NCBI GenBank assembly: GCA_027563935.2
Contig: CM050451.1
Location: 29,155,565-29,219,564, forward strand
DNA: 64,000 nt
From: Costus lasius
Lineage: Eukaryota > Streptophyta > Magnoliopsida > Zingiberales > Costaceae
Direction: 5' to 3'
The notes beneath the pieces were generated by a model. That model ran no database searches. It had not been told where the DNA came from and was given only the letters and a program-made list of their open reading frames with translations. This document shows, piece by piece, positions 43,863-55,373 of the stretch. Made by a program: the position numbers and the translations under genes. Positions within the stretch are counted from its first letter, which is position 1; each line of letters starts with the position of its first letter.

Positions 43863-44208
43863 TTAGGAGTTCTCCTCCGGAGAACTAGGGGGTAGCGGCT
43901 CATCAGGGTCTGAGGGCTCCTCCAAAGGACCGTAGAAGGGAAGGAGGTCCGCCACGTTGAAGACTGGATGAATGCCCATGTCCGCAGGTAGATCCAGCAC
44001 ATAGGTGTTGGAGCCGATCCTTCGTACCATCGCATATGGTCCCATGTATCATGGCTGAAGCTTAAAATGTGCTCGGTTGGAGACACGCTCAGGGTGGATG
44101 CGAACCCTTACCAGCTCACCTACAGAAAAGTGTTGTGGCCTACGGTGCTCGTTGGCCCTCATAGCATTACGAGTATTGCCCACAAAGATTCGATGTCGAA
44201 CTTCCGCA
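43863..44208 (-). pseudogene. K1 integrase C-terminus
   Basis: End of a CRM-like pol: GELVRVRIHPER, HFKLQP, then GPYAMVRRIGSNTYVLDLP and FNVADLLPFYGP, the C-terminal integrase GPY/F region of this group, ending EENS and stop. An in-frame TGA at 44049-44051 (where relatives have Arg) breaks it. The same TGA is in the second copy at 62560-62562, so it existed before the duplication. No chromodomain is evident after the GPY/F part. Confidence 0.85.
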
Positions 44209-46385
44209 GGGGATGCACCCCTAGATGAAGATGATGTATGGGCCACACAAGGGCCCCAACCTATTGGTCACTTTGGGCATGCTTGGGCCGGACAAAGGGC
44301 CCCAACCCGACACCAGGTAGAGCGCCCTCACTTGGAGGACGATTTCCGTCGCTACATTCGGAACACCCCCGTGCCCTTTGCTGGTGGTCTTGACTCATCA
44401 CAATTCCTCGACTGGGTCATGTCTGTTGCCTCTTACTTCGACCTTAGTGACTAGCCTCCCCACTCGCGCGTTTGGTATGTGCGCACCTTGCTTGAAGGCC
44501 CTACGTGTTTGAATTGGGCAAATGTGGAGCGCCAAAATGCGCAGCAAGCCCTTCCTCCCATCACCACTTGGGAAGAAATGAGGTATCGCCTCCGCGAGCG
44601 ATATGTACCCCCCCTCCTATAGGCAGCGTCTCCTTGAATAGTATAGTAGCCTACACCAAGGATCGGGTACCGTCGAGGAATACCGCCTCACCTATGAAAC
44701 GCTACAACTCTAGTGTAACTTACAGGAGGACCCTGAGTTAGTTTTGTTGAAGTTTAGGAATGGTCTCTGCGCGGATATCCGTCGCGCCCTACCCACGTAT
44801 AGCTCAGAGACGTTCGATCAGATCTTCCAGCGTGCTCGCAATATCAAGCATGACCTTAGGGCTGCGAATGGGCGTAGCAAGTCTGGACCCCCTAGGCGCC
44901 CTCATTTGGGCGGGCCTCCTCATGCCCACTCTTGACCCGAGCACCATGAGCCTCATTCTGACCCATGGCCCGCACCTACGGCCCATCACTCCCCTAGGCG
45001 TTCAACCCCTGATGCCCCATCTTCTCGTCCCACTTGGGAGGAGAAGGGGAAGGCCCCACTTGTTGGCTCGACTAGTCGAGTCAATTGTTACAACTGCCTG
45101 CAGCCAGGCCATCTGTCCCATGACTGCCCTAAGAAGTCCGCCATCGCGGACAAAACCCCTGCCCGTGTCACCACTATCGCCAGCGAGCCTACGGAGCACG
45201 ATGTAGAGGCCGAGTGCTACACAAGTGGCGATGAGTCGGGTCACCCCATGCTTGCGGTCGTGCGGTGCACCCTTGTCCAAACCCCATCCTCTGAGGATTG
45301 GAGGCGCTCTAGTATCTTCATGACTTACATCAAGTGTAATGGACACTCGTGTAAGATCAGCATTGATGAGGGTAGTAGCCTGAATGTGGTCTCGCGGACC
45401 GCGATTGCGCGCTTTGGTCTTCTCCTTGAACCCTGCCCCCAAACCTATTCCATCACGTGGGTGGACACATCGAGTCTTCTGGTCACCCACCGGTGTCAAG
45501 TTCATATCGCTTTTGGGGCCTATCGTGAGAAGGTGTGGTGTGACGTGGCGACTATGGATGTCGCCCATGTCCTCTTAGGACGTCCTTGGCTCTACGATAG
45601 GGATGTGACCCACTGTGGTCGGTCGAACACTTACATGTTTGACCACAATGACCAGAAGATCCGCTTGATCCTGGCTCCGCCCAAGGAGCTTCGCGCGTCC
45701 ATGTCTAAGGGACTGATTACTCCATCAGTGCCTACCCCTCCGACCCCTGCTAGAGTATCCCTCATGCGTGCCCACGCACTTGTGCGTGAGGCGCCTGAGT
45801 CCTAGGTCATGTACGCGCTCATGATTCGTGAAGCGCAGGATTCCATTGCGTCCGCGGGCATGACGCCTCCGGTTGAGGTGTCTGCCCTCCTCTCCGAATT
45901 CTCCGACATTAACCCTGAGGACTTACCCCATGGTCTTCCCCCAGCTAGGGAGATCCAACACGCGATTGAGCTTCTCTCAGGAGCACCCCTCCCCAACTTG
46001 CCACACCATCATCTCAACCCAACTGAACATGCTAAATTGCAACGTCAGGTCAATGACCTCCTCACTAAGGGGTACATTCGTGAGAGCTTGAGTCCTTGCA
46101 CTATCCCAGCCTTGCTCACGCCCAAGAAGGATGGGTCGTGGCGCATGTGCATGGATAGCCATGCCATTAACCGGATCACAGTCAAGTATAGGTTCCCTAT
46201 ACCATGACTTGACGATATGCTGGACCTAGTCTCCGGTGCGTCCTGGTTCTCCAAACTGGACCTCCGAAGCGGATATCACCAAGTCTGCATTCGTGAGCGT
46301 GACGAATGGAAAACCATATTCAAAACCAAGGAAGGTCTCTATGAGTGGCTCGTAATGCCGTTTGGGCTGGCATCACACATAGGTC
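44209..46385 (+). pseudogene. CRM-like gag-protease-RT segment in inverted orientation
   Basis: Plus-strand coding of the same type as K1, opposite to its pol. Gag: FAGGLDSSQFLDWV (44380-44420), capsid-like pieces broken by TAG at 44452-44454 and further stops and shifts up to 44935; CCHC knuckle CYNCLQPGHLSHDC near 45088-45130. Protease in one frame from about 45248, with IDEGSS where CRM proteases have Asp-Ser/Gly-Gly, and LLGRPWLYDRDVTH. RT: LPPAREIQHAIEL, KKDGSWRMC, then [13 protein letters not shown] and MPFGL near 46370; stops TAG 45803-45805 and TGA 46205-46207 lie in phase. It ends before the catalytic FxDD motif, at a junction with copia leader near 46380-46390. GC content is visibly higher than in the surroundings. 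Confidence 0.83.
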
Positions 46386-46845
46386 TCTATGATTTCTGGC
46401 AAGCGGGTGTGACCCCGGGCCTAAATCATGATCGTTCACTAGGCGCCTCAATCAGACATCGCTACACGCCCTTCTGCAATCGACCTATAGCCACCTGTTA
46501 TGCTTGCGCACAGGTGCTATCTGGTCGACCCATCTAGGCTGTCAGATGGTCTGATTAGGCTGTTGGGTCCAGACTTGACTAACGACTTCAACCCTGTTAA
46601 CCCGTCTTAGAGTTTAAAGCAGGCGCTTAGATAGATCTAAATGAGGGGGCGCGCATGATAATATTTTGGTTGAAAACTATCATGAAGAGCGCAAACAAAC
46701 ATTACATGCGCAAGCTTACATCTAACATATAGCATGTGTTTTCGCATGACATCATGAAGATCTATCCAACGCATAAAACAAACATGGATCACAACAAGAT
46801 GGCGATCATATATATCAAGCCAAAAACCCTAGCTCTGATACCAAT
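46386..46845 (-). other. C1-c copia leader fragment
   Basis: Matches the C1 leader (TCTGGCAAGCGGGTGTGACC, then CGGGCCTAAATCATG; compare 14396 and 54943) up to the primer site. The rest of the internal region is absent; at the left it joins the CRM-like RT segment. Confidence 0.82.
46832..46843 (-). promoter_or_regulatory. Primer-binding site of C1-c (tRNA-Met)
   Basis: The minus strand reads TGGTATCAGAGC next to the LTR end. Confidence 0.92.
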
Positions 46846-47946
46846 TGAAGGTCAAACCCTAGTTCACATGCGCATCTAGGAGATCTTGCATAGGCGAAAA
46901 ACTAGGTTTGATAGGATCGAGAGGCAAGATAATATGAGCAACCATAAAAATGCGTTACCATTGCCATTGATCGAGTGGCGACTTGGAAGAAGAAAGGGCG
47001 AGCGGCTCTTCTCCAAAGGAAATCGCACACAAGAAGATGATGACTTCTTCCTTGTATTCCTTGTGCTAGCAAAGATCCAAGGAGTCCTAGATCGTGTATG
47101 AGGAGATGTGTTTCTCCCTTTTGCTGGCCGATCTTCCTCTTGTAGTGAAGATCATCCACACGAGAGGAGAGGGGGCGAGAGAGAGATAGGCGTTCGAACG
47201 TGGGGGCGTTTTCTCAAAGAAAACGGCTTCCAAAAATAGTAAGTCCATAACCCCATGTTTAACTCCACTTGAAGCCATCGATAACTCCTCTCTCAAATTG
47301 AACCATGCGTTCACCAAGTGAACCGGTTCAATTCTATTTGGTTCAAAGACCAAATCGAACCCACCATGGTCTTGATCTCTTTAAACCAAATGGTTCAAGA
47401 TCTAACCACACATCTCTCGACCCTCTTGATCTCTATGATCAAGCATCAATTCTCTCGATCGAAGCTTACCGATCTCAAGCCCTAATCAATCAAACATGAT
47501 CAGACCAGATCTCACTTCCAATCAGAGTTTAAATTCCTTTAAACTGAACCAGAACAATTCAGTCCACACGATCTGACACAAGTAAGCCATATCATCAAAT
47601 TGTGCGACCCTAAGGGTTTCCTTCAATGTCGGTAACGATAACTTACGTTATCACGATCAGAGAGGGGTATCTAGCAACACATCACTGTCTCCCGATATGA
47701 AGGAAAGAGTCTTTCAAGACTACACCCAAACTATAGCACAAGTGTGAATCCAATTCACTCGGCATACATGTTCCCTTTGCCACTGGACGTTCTTATTGGA
47801 CAAGCCTGTCAAGCCTGTAATTCCAACATGATGAGAATGGTTAGATCAGATGATCATAGTCATCTGGGTATGGCCATACACTTTCTCAACCATCTCATCC
47901 AGGGGGCCCTTTAGAACATCACACTCCAACTAGGAGAGGCAATCCT

Positions 47947-49647
47947 TGAAGGAACCCCTTTCAAGAGGGGGGGCGAAAACCCTATTAGGATGGCGCATAA
48001 AACCTTTTGCAAGCGGAAGAAGGGCTTTCATAGATCTTTATATCGCATATGATCAACTTAGATGGATATGAGAAGGATCCATACCGTCGCCATCTCTTGG
48101 ATGGTATCTTGGAAGAAGAAAGCAAGAGAGATCTCCTCCAAAGGTTGTCGCACACAAGAGGAAGAAGGCCTACTTCTTTGGGGCGATTTGTGCTAGCAAT
48201 GCTCCAAAGCTTCCTTGATCGTTTGAGGGACGAAGAGATAAAAACTTGGCCGAATCCTCTTGTCGTCAACCTTCACGTCACCAGCCGTGAGTCGTTCAAT
48301 GCCAAGAGCGAATTAGCGAGAGGAATAGAGAGGAGGCGTTGCAAGTGAACGTGGAAACGTTCCCACGTTGAAAACCGAAAGTTCCCAAAATAGCAAGCCT
48401 TGATTACATGCGTTATGCGTTCACCAAGTGAACCATGCGCAACTCTCTTCTCCCACCTGAACCTTGTGCTCAACCCATGAGCCGGTTCAAGATGTTTGGT
48501 TCAATGACCAAACCAAATCAGCCCAAACATTAAGTCTAGATCGAATTAGACCCTAAGGTCCTAGATCTGACCATTCATCTCCAGATGCTTCTGATCTGAT
48601 CGATCTAGCATCAACACCCTCGATCGAAGCTTACCGATCTCAAGCCCTAATCAATCAAACATGATCAGACCAGATCTCACTTACAATCAAAGTTTAAATC
48701 CCTTTAAACTGAACCGAAACAATTCAGTCCACACGATCTGACTTAAGTAAGCCATATCATCAAATTGTGCGACCCAGAGGGTTTCCTTTAAATGTCGGTA
48801 ACGATAACTTACGTTATCACGATCAGTGAGGGGTATCTAGCAACACATCACTGTCTCCCGATATAAAGGAAAGAGTCTTCCAAGACTACACCCAAAACAC
48901 AGCTCAAGTGTGAATCCTTTTCACTAGGCTTCACTAGGCATACATATTTCCTTTGCCACTGGATGTTCTTATTGGACAAGCGTGTCAAGCTTGTAGCTCC
49001 AATATGATGAGCATGATTAGACCAGATGAACACAGTCACCTGGGTATGGCCATACACTTTCTCAATCATCTCAGCCGGGGGGCCCCTTTAGAACACCACA
49101 CTCCTTAAACAAGGAGACGGCAATCCTATATCTATCACTAGTGCCCTAACCTGACTCATGATCATTATCCAAGATAGTCTATGACCATTATCTTTCAAAT
49201 GATATTGAACTACCTCAAAACAATGACAATCATCATTTAGAAACACAAGTGATCTCAAGTCAGAGGAGATGTGCCACTTGTAGCAAACAAGGATTATTCA
49301 CATTGTGACAAGCAATTGAATATCCTAGTAGGGTCTGTCCAGTACATCCAATGTACCCATGAGTCTACATCTTATTCCATGCTCGAAGCATCCTATAAGA
49401 TTAGAACACATATTAGTCTCAAGCATATCAAGGCTGTCTCAAGTTCACCAAGATATCTCGACTAAGGACTTAACTGCATGTCAGCCTAGCTGAACAACTT
49501 TGAGACATTATTCAGAAGAACATATATTGCAGCAGACAATGTAATTAACTGAATAACAACCATGCCTTTATAAACATAACAGTTTATTACATGATACTGT
49601 TACAATCCCAAGACCTCAAACATTAGTCTTAAGGGCATATCCCAACA
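47947..49647 (-). repeat. 3' LTR of C1-b
   Basis: 1701 bp; minus strand TGTTGGGATATGCCC...GGGGTTCCTTCA. Confidence 0.97.
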
Positions 49648-49660
49648 ATCTCCCACTTGC
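49648..49660 (-). promoter_or_regulatory. Polypurine tract of C1-b
   Basis: AAGTGGGAGAT on the minus strand, directly before the 3' LTR and about 10-20 bp after the pol stop. Confidence 0.85.
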
Positions 49661-49667
49661 ACTTAAT

Positions 49668-50072
49668 CTAATGGTTGAGAAATCTCAAACCCATATTATT
49701 ACAGTGCTTCTCATGCTTCAGCTGCACCAGAGGCTTGGTAAGCGGGTCTGCCAGATTGTCATCTGTATGTACCTTGCAGACTTTGATCTCGCCACGATCT
49801 ATGATCTCCCGGATCAAGTGAAACCGTCTCTGTATGTGCTTGGACTTCTGGTGTGACCGTGGTTCCTTTGCTTGTGCGATTGCTCCAGTGTTATCACAGA
49901 AGATAACCAAAGGATCAGCACTCGAAGGAACGACACCAAGTTCTCTCACGAACTTACGAATCCACACTGCCTCCTTGGATGCTTCCGAGGCTGCAACATA
50001 CTCGGCTTCTGTTGTGGAATCAGCAACAGTTGACTGTTTGAAACTCTTCCACACCACTGCTCCTCCATTCAA
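49668..50072 (-). CDS. C1-b RNase H C-terminal part, downstream of the TAG
   Basis: Same frame as the large upstream frame; together they form one Gag-Pol reading broken only by TAG at 50109-50111. The ATG at 50072 is internal. It contains the Glu (AEYVAAS) and Asp (FCDNTGA) of the RNase H active site, the EPRSHQKSKHI segment, and the final Asp (DNLADPLTKPL). Without readthrough of the TAG this part is not made, and the polymerase lacks a complete RNase H. The same position is CAG in C1-a (2506-3620). Confidence 0.9.
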   Translation of the reverse strand: MNGGAVVWKSFKQSTVADSTTEAEYVAASEASKEAVWIRKFVRELGVVPSSADPLVIFCDNTGAIAQAKEPRSHQKSKHIQRRFHLIREIIDRGEIKVCKVHTDDNLADPLTKPLVQLKHEKHCNNMGLRFLNH

Positions 50073-50108
50073 GCTAAAAACATAGCCTGATTGCGATCGG
50101 AAATCATC

Positions 50109-53100
50109 CTAGTCCGACTGGAACGAAGCGTCAGTATATCCTTCAATACTGAGTTCTTCCTGACCACCATATATCAAGAACATATCTTTGGTCCTCCGAA
50201 GATATTTCAAAATGTTCTTGACTGCAATCCAGTGCGCCATACCTGGATTACTTTGGAATCGACTGGTCACGCTTAACCCGTAAGCGACGTCTGGGCGAGT
50301 ACACAACATCGCATACATAATGGATCCAATAGCCGAAGCATAAGGCGTATTGTCCATTTCATCTTTCTCAGTCTGTGTTTGTGGACACTGACTCTTCGAA
50401 AGATTCAGACCATGTCTGACTGGAAGATATCCTCTTTTAGAATTCTCTAAATGAAATCTCTCCAGGACTTTATCGATGTAAGTACTCTGGCACAGCCCGA
50501 GAAGCCTCTTAGATCTATCCCTGTAGATCTTCACACCTAATACATAGGCTGCTTCTCCTAAATCTTTCATCTGGAAACATTTCCTTAACCATGCCTTCAC
50601 AGCATGCATTTCAGGAATGTCATTTCCAATGATCAAGATGTCATCGACGTAGAGGACTAGGAAAGTAATCACGCTCCCACTAAACCTCTTATATACACAT
50701 GGGTCATCCTCGTTCTTGATGAAACCAAAGTCAGTGACTGATTCATCAAAACGAATGTTCCAGCTTCTTGATGCTTGTTTCAGTCCATAAATGGACTTCT
50801 TCAACTTGCATATCTTATGACGATCTGATGGATTAGTGAAACCTTCAGGTTGTGTCATATACACATCCTCATCCAGATTTCCATTAAGGAAAGCTGTTTT
50901 CACATCCATCTGCCAGATCTCATAATCATAATATGCAGCTATAGCGAATAGAATCCGAATAGACATAAACATGGCTACAGGAGAGAAAGTTTCATCATAA
51001 TCTATCCCGTAGATTTGTTTGAAACCTTTCGCAACAAGCCTGCCTTTATAGGTAACCACGTTACCATCCATGTCAATCTTCTTCTTGAAGATCCATTTGT
51101 AGCCTATAGGGATTACTCCCGGAGGCGGATCAACCAAATCCCAGACTTGGTTATCTGACATGGAGTCCATCTCGGCTCGCATAGCTTCAAGCCATCTAGC
51201 TGACTCCGGTCCACTGACCGCATCCGCATAAGTGAGGGGTTCATCATTATCAATGATGTAGACTCCGTCATAACGCTCAGGCTGTCGACGGATCCTACCC
51301 GATCTTCGCGGTTCCCGTGATATCTGAGCCTCAGGTTGTTCAATAACCTGATCTACCGGCTCAGGCACATCCATCTGTGCTTGACTACTTTGTCCATCCT
51401 CTGGATTCTCATCCAGCTTTATTTCTCTCCCACTGGCCTCTTGCAGAAGAAACTCCTTCTCAAGAAATATAGCCGTCCGAGCAACAAAAACCTTGTTCTC
51501 CTTGGGATCGTAGAAATAATAACCCTTAGTTTCCTTAGGGTAACCGACAAAGACGCATTTCTCAGATCTGCTCTCCAGTTTCCCAGAGGCGAGCTTTTTG
51601 ACATAAGCCTCGCAGCCCCAGATCCTGATAAATGTCAAGCTCGGCTGTTTCCCATACCATAACTCATATGGAGTCTTAGAAACTGCCTTGGATGGCACTC
51701 GGTTTAGTACCTTTGCAGCTGTTTCCAGTGCAAACCCCCAAAAGGAGTAAGGTAGAGTAGCCTGACTCATCATAGAACGAACCATATCAAGCAACGTTCT
51801 ATTTCTCCTCTCGGACACACCATTCCATTGCGGTGTTCCTGGCGGAGTGAGCTGTGAGTTAATCCCACACTCCTTTAGATAGTCAGTAAACGCATGACTT
51901 AGGTATTCTCCACCTCGATCTGAGCGAAGTGCCTTGATATTTCGGCCTAGCTGATTTTGTACTTCATTCTTGAACTCTTTGAACTTGTCAAAAGATTCAC
52001 TCTTATGTCTCATCAGATAGACATAACCGTACCTACTGAAATCATCAGTGAAGGTAATGAAGTACTGATAGCCACCTCTGGCATGTTTACTAAATGGCCC
52101 ACACACATCACTGTGTATAAGGTCAAGTAAACCTGAAGCCCTTTGACCTTTGTGAGAAAAAGGCGACTTCGTCATTTTACCCATCAAACAAGCTTTGCAT
52201 GTATCAATCTCCTCATAGGAGAATGATCCCAGCAGTCCATGTTCATGCAACCGCTTAATGCGTTTCTCGTTAATATGGCCTAAACGACTATGCCATAGCA
52301 AGGTGCTGTCATCAGCATACTTGGCTTTCTTATTATCAATGTTTTGTATAGAATTTTCCATGTCCAACATGAATAACCCATTGTTAATTGAACCAGTTGC
52401 ATAAACAATATTATCATAAGATAAAACACACTTTGAAATATTGCATTCAAAGGCAAATCCTTTCCTGACAAGAGGAGGAATAGAGATAATATTTTTAGTA
52501 ATGCTGGGAACAAAATAACAACTGTTTAGTTCCAATACAAGTCCAGATGGCAAAGAAATGAAATAGTCTCCTACAGCAACAGCAGCAACCTGTGCCCCGT
52601 TTCCTACTCGTAGGTCTACCTCATGCTGTCCCACCTGCCTTCTTCTCTTGAGTTCCTGTACATTTGAACAAATGTGAACTCCACATGCAGTGTCCAACAC
52701 CCATGAAATAGAAGAAGATGAAAACATGACTTCAGTCACGAATATACTTGAGCCAGAAGCGATGCTTCCCCTCTTATCTCCTTGGAGCGCTTTACAGTCC
52801 TTTTTCCAGTGACCTAGCTGGCCACAGTGGAAACACCTGTATTCCTTGGACCGCTTAACCTTCTGTTTCAGAGCCTTGCTGTAGCTCTTGACAGGGGCCT
52901 TGCCCTTCTTCCCCTTCTTCTTGTTCCTTGAAGGAACCATTAAGACAGAGGTTGAAGGCTTTCCCTTCAGAGTTTCCTCAGTAGTCAAGAGCATATTCAG
53001 CAGCTCTGCCGGAGTACAGTCGATTTTGTTCATATTAAAATTAATAATGAACGCATCGAATGAAGGCGGGAGAGACTGGAGAATAATGTCCACAGCAAGC

Positions 53101-53552
53101 TCCTGATTGATGGTATGCCCCAGTTTCTCTAGAGCCTCTTTGTGCCCAATCATCTTGAGCACGTGAGCTCCCACTGGGCTCCCTTCAGCCAGTTTGCTCT
53201 GAAAGAAGAGCTTCGTCAGATTATAGCGTTCTGTCCTCGCCTGTGCAGCATACAGCATCTTGAGGTTCGCTATAATTTCTATAGCCGACATATCCTCATG
53301 CTGACGCTGCAGCGGTGGCGTCATAGACGCTAGCATCAGGCAAGCGACATCAATGCTATCATTGACGTGCTTTTCATAGGTTTCTCGAACCGCCCTTGCG
53401 GCGTTCGGAGCGGGCTGCGGCGGTATCGCCGACTCGAGGACATACAGTTTCCTCTCTGCCTTAAGAACAATCTTAAGGTGTCCGTACCAGTCCGAGAAGT
53501 TTGGCCCAGCAAACTTCTCCCTTTCCAGTAGGGATCGCACATTGAAGCTCAT
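50109..53552 (-). CDS. C1-b Gag-Pol: gag, protease, integrase, reverse transcriptase
   Basis: 1147 codons, ATG at 53552 (MSFNVRSLLEREKF). The copia order is protease, integrase, RT, RNase H. Gag about 1-235; CCHC zinc knuckle C240-C253; protease with active-site LDTAC near 286-290 (relatives usually DTG or DSG); integrase HHCC finger H421, H426, C452, C455 and catalytic D482, D545, E581 (35 residues between the last two); a variable linker about 690-775; RT about 800-1050 with FSPVAM, MDVKTAFLNG and YVDD at 968-971. RNase H begins near the end with YTDAS, and the frame stops three residues after FQSD at TAG 50109-50111. A CAG-to-TAG change explains this, since C1-a has CAG there. Everything up to that point is open, which fits the low LTR divergence. 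Residue numbers are hand counts. Confidence 0.95.
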   Translation of the reverse strand: MSFNVRSLLEREKFAGPNFSDWYGHLKIVLKAERKLYVLESAIPPQPAPNAARAVRETYEKHVNDSIDVACLMLASMTPPLQRQHEDMSAIEIIANLKMLYAAQARTERYNLTKLFFQSKLAEGSPVGAHVLKMIGHKEALEKLGHTINQELAVDIILQSLPPSFDAFIINFNMNKIDCTPAELLNMLLTTEETLKGKPSTSVLMVPSRNKKKGKKGKAPVKSYSKALKQKVKRSKEYRCFHCGQLGHWKKDCKALQGDKRGSIASGSSIFVTEVMFSSSSISWVLDTACGVHICSNVQELKRRRQVGQHEVDLRVGNGAQVAAVAVGDYFISLPSGLVLELNSCYFVPSITKNIISIPPLVRKGFAFECNISKCVLSYDNIVYATGSINNGLFMLDMENSIQNIDNKKAKYADDSTLLWHSRLGHINEKRIKRLHEHGLLGSFSYEEIDTCKACLMGKMTKSPFSHKGQRASGLLDLIHSDVCGPFSKHARGGYQYFITFTDDFSRYGYVYLMRHKSESFDKFKEFKNEVQNQLGRNIKALRSDRGGEYLSHAFTDYLKECGINSQLTPPGTPQWNGVSERRNRTLLDMVRSMMSQATLPYSFWGFALETAAKVLNRVPSKAVSKTPYELWYGKQPSLTFIRIWGCEAYVKKLASGKLESRSEKCVFVGYPKETKGYYFYDPKENKVFVARTAIFLEKEFLLQEASGREIKLDENPEDGQSSQAQMDVPEPVDQVIEQPEAQISREPRRSGRIRRQPERYDGVYIIDNDEPLTYADAVSGPESARWLEAMRAEMDSMSDNQVWDLVDPPPGVIPIGYKWIFKKKIDMDGNVVTYKGRLVAKGFKQIYGIDYDETFSPVAMFMSIRILFAIAAYYDYEIWQMDVKTAFLNGNLDEDVYMTQPEGFTNPSDRHKICKLKKSIYGLKQASRSWNIRFDESVTDFGFIKNEDDPCVYKRFSGSVITFLVLYVDDILIIGNDIPEMHAVKAWLRKCFQMKDLGEAAYVLGVKIYRDRSKRLLGLCQSTYIDKVLERFHLENSKRGYLPVRHGLNLSKSQCPQTQTEKDEMDNTPYASAIGSIMYAMLCTRPDVAYGLSVTSRFQSNPGMAHWIAVKNILKYLRRTKDMFLIYGGQEELSIEGYTDASFQSD

Positions 53553-55358
53553 GGTGTTCGTTGCTGCAGGAATCTACAACAATGCAAGAACAGCAAGGTC
53601 AGTATCAATGTTAAGAATCAATCAGGACTTAAGAATGATTCTTTTTCTCACTATTTTATCTGGCTGAAAAATCCAGCAAAACAGCCCGAAAGAGTAGAAC
53701 TCTTTTAGTGAGATGGGATCCAGATTTCATACTTGGTCTCCGCGTCCCGCTCAGGCGAGATAAGATGCACAGAGATGACAAGCACTAATCTCTGGTAGGC
53801 AGTCCCTGCCAATCGCCAACCCGTGCGATTCCCCTTCATCTGGGCGATCCAGCAGACTGTGCCAACTGAGTTGGTACAACACAATCTCTGATCCCACAGA
53901 TGGCTGCCTCCATGTGCTACCATATGCGCCACATATGTAGCCTACATGGCCAAGCTGACCCGACCTACTCCCTGGACCACCACGTGCTATGCTGAGCAAC
54001 GAGAAGCGATAAATCCCTTCTCTGTAACACGCAGGTGAAATCACACACCGTCTGAAGATAGATGGACGTGCCCACTGAGTGGGTACAACACGGCTCCAAC
54101 GATAATCAGAACAGTGAGGTTTCGCGTCAGAAGGCTTACGAGCTTGATATTTAATCGTTGGATTTTAACGGTCTTTTATCTTCTTCACTATCATGCAATT
54201 CCTATGGCGATAGCAGAAGATAAACTAATCATGCAATTCTAATATTAAACAATAAAAGAAAGCATGGATCTTATGTGGTAAAAGCCCATAGCCTAAGTAA
54301 GACCTTAAATAAACTTAAGTCTTCACTTGCTTTTCTTCATGGGTCTTTTGCTGCTCATCTGGCCCAACCCAGGGCCCAAGCGCCATCTGCAGCTCAGGTG
54401 CGCCTACCAGGGAAAATGCGCCTGGTCCCAGAGTCGAACCCTGGACCTCCCTCCTGGTCAAGCCTCTGCTGCAAGCGCCTCTGCCAAGTGTGCTCTGTGC
54501 TCTTGTCTGATTAATTTACATATTAATCTATCTAGACAAGATTGACTCGCAGGTCAATTACATTTTATAAATTAAATGCAATGTGATTCGCAGATCACAA
54601 TATAAAGATTAATTTACAAAATTTACCAGGCACGCAGGCCCCAGCACAGCACACATTTAACATGGGCAGCCCACATAAGATTAAATAAACAGGCAATATG
54701 GCATCAAACATCAGCATGTGATCCAATAAGAAAACAAAATTTCGAAAACCGCATTGGCATCAATTTTAATTTTCTTATATGCCCCCACAACCTTACAACG
54801 GTACAATAATAGGGATCCACTCATCCAATCTAGTCAGATCCTGTGCCCTTGCATGCACCAAGTCCTTACTGACTTGAGTCAACCCAGTGGTCAACTATGC
54901 ATGCACCAAGGGCTGAACAACCACGATGAGGTCTGGCAAACGGGTGTGAGCCCGGGCCTAACTCATGTGCGTTCAACAGACGTCTCAACCAGACATCGCT
55001 ACACACCTATGATGCAGCCGACCTATAGCCACCTCTTGCTTGCGCAAGGGTGCTATCTGGTCGACCCATCTAGGCTGTCAGATGGTCTGATCAGACTAGT
55101 TGGATCTAACCTAGAGGATGACTTCAACCCTACTAACCCGTCTAAGGGTTTATAGTAGGCGCTTAGTCTAATGATAGGCGCGCAAGTGATATTCTTTTGA
55201 TAAAACATCAACAACAAAGATCACAAAGATGCGCCTAGTTTGAAACATGCGCAAACATAAAACATGTGTAATCATATTCGCATGTAAGCTATAGATCTAA
55301 GCATGCAAACAAGGATCACAATATAGCATTAAGCAATCATATGCATAGATATAAACCT
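53553..55358 (-). other. Leader of C1-b
   Basis: About 1.8 kb, no conserved gene. It contains GTGAGATGGGATCC (53709), two short GGGC/GTCCC..CGAG dyads, and at 54431-54488 a stretch resembling tRNA A and B boxes on the minus strand. The part 54797-55373 is shared with the leader fragments at 14262-14845 and 46386-46845. Confidence 0.75.
54431..54488 (-). other. tRNA-like (SINE-like) A and B box pair in the C1-b leader
   Basis: The minus strand reads CTTGGCAGAGGCGC and, about 30 bp later, GGTCCAGGGTTCGACTC. GGTTCGA is the core of the tRNA B box, and GGCNNAG-type sequence fits an A box. I see no cloverleaf that would make it a tRNA gene. It may be a SINE remnant or chance. Confidence 0.35.
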
Positions 55359-55370
55359 GCTCTGATACCA
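55359..55370 (-). promoter_or_regulatory. Primer-binding site of C1-b (tRNA-Met)
   Basis: The minus strand reads TGGTATCAGAGC three bases after the 5' LTR. Confidence 0.95.
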
Positions 55371-55373
55371 ATT

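Larger units (their letters stand above)
39173..44208 (+). repeat. Segmental duplication, copy 1
   Basis: Holds, in order, C1 solo LTR, end of the A2 LTR, second part of the C4 leader, K1 LTR and the end of K1 pol. The same order recurs at 46846-62719 (with two later insertions). Homology stops at CTTCCGCA (44201-44208 and 62712-62719). Confidence 0.9.
42207..44208 (-). mobile_element. CRM-like Ty3/gypsy K1, 3' end
   Basis: 3' LTR (42207-43807), polypurine tract and the end of pol. At 44208 the sequence changes abruptly to plus-strand gag of a CRM-like element. Confidence 0.78.

Noticed and set aside
47985..48348. Frames on both strands of 94-99 codons, identical at 55412-55775
   Set aside because: They lie in the C1-b LTRs and are identical because the LTRs are; both strands are open at once and no domain is seen.
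54275..54545. Small plus-strand frames in the C1-b leader
   Set aside because: They run against the direction of the element and have no recognisable domain.
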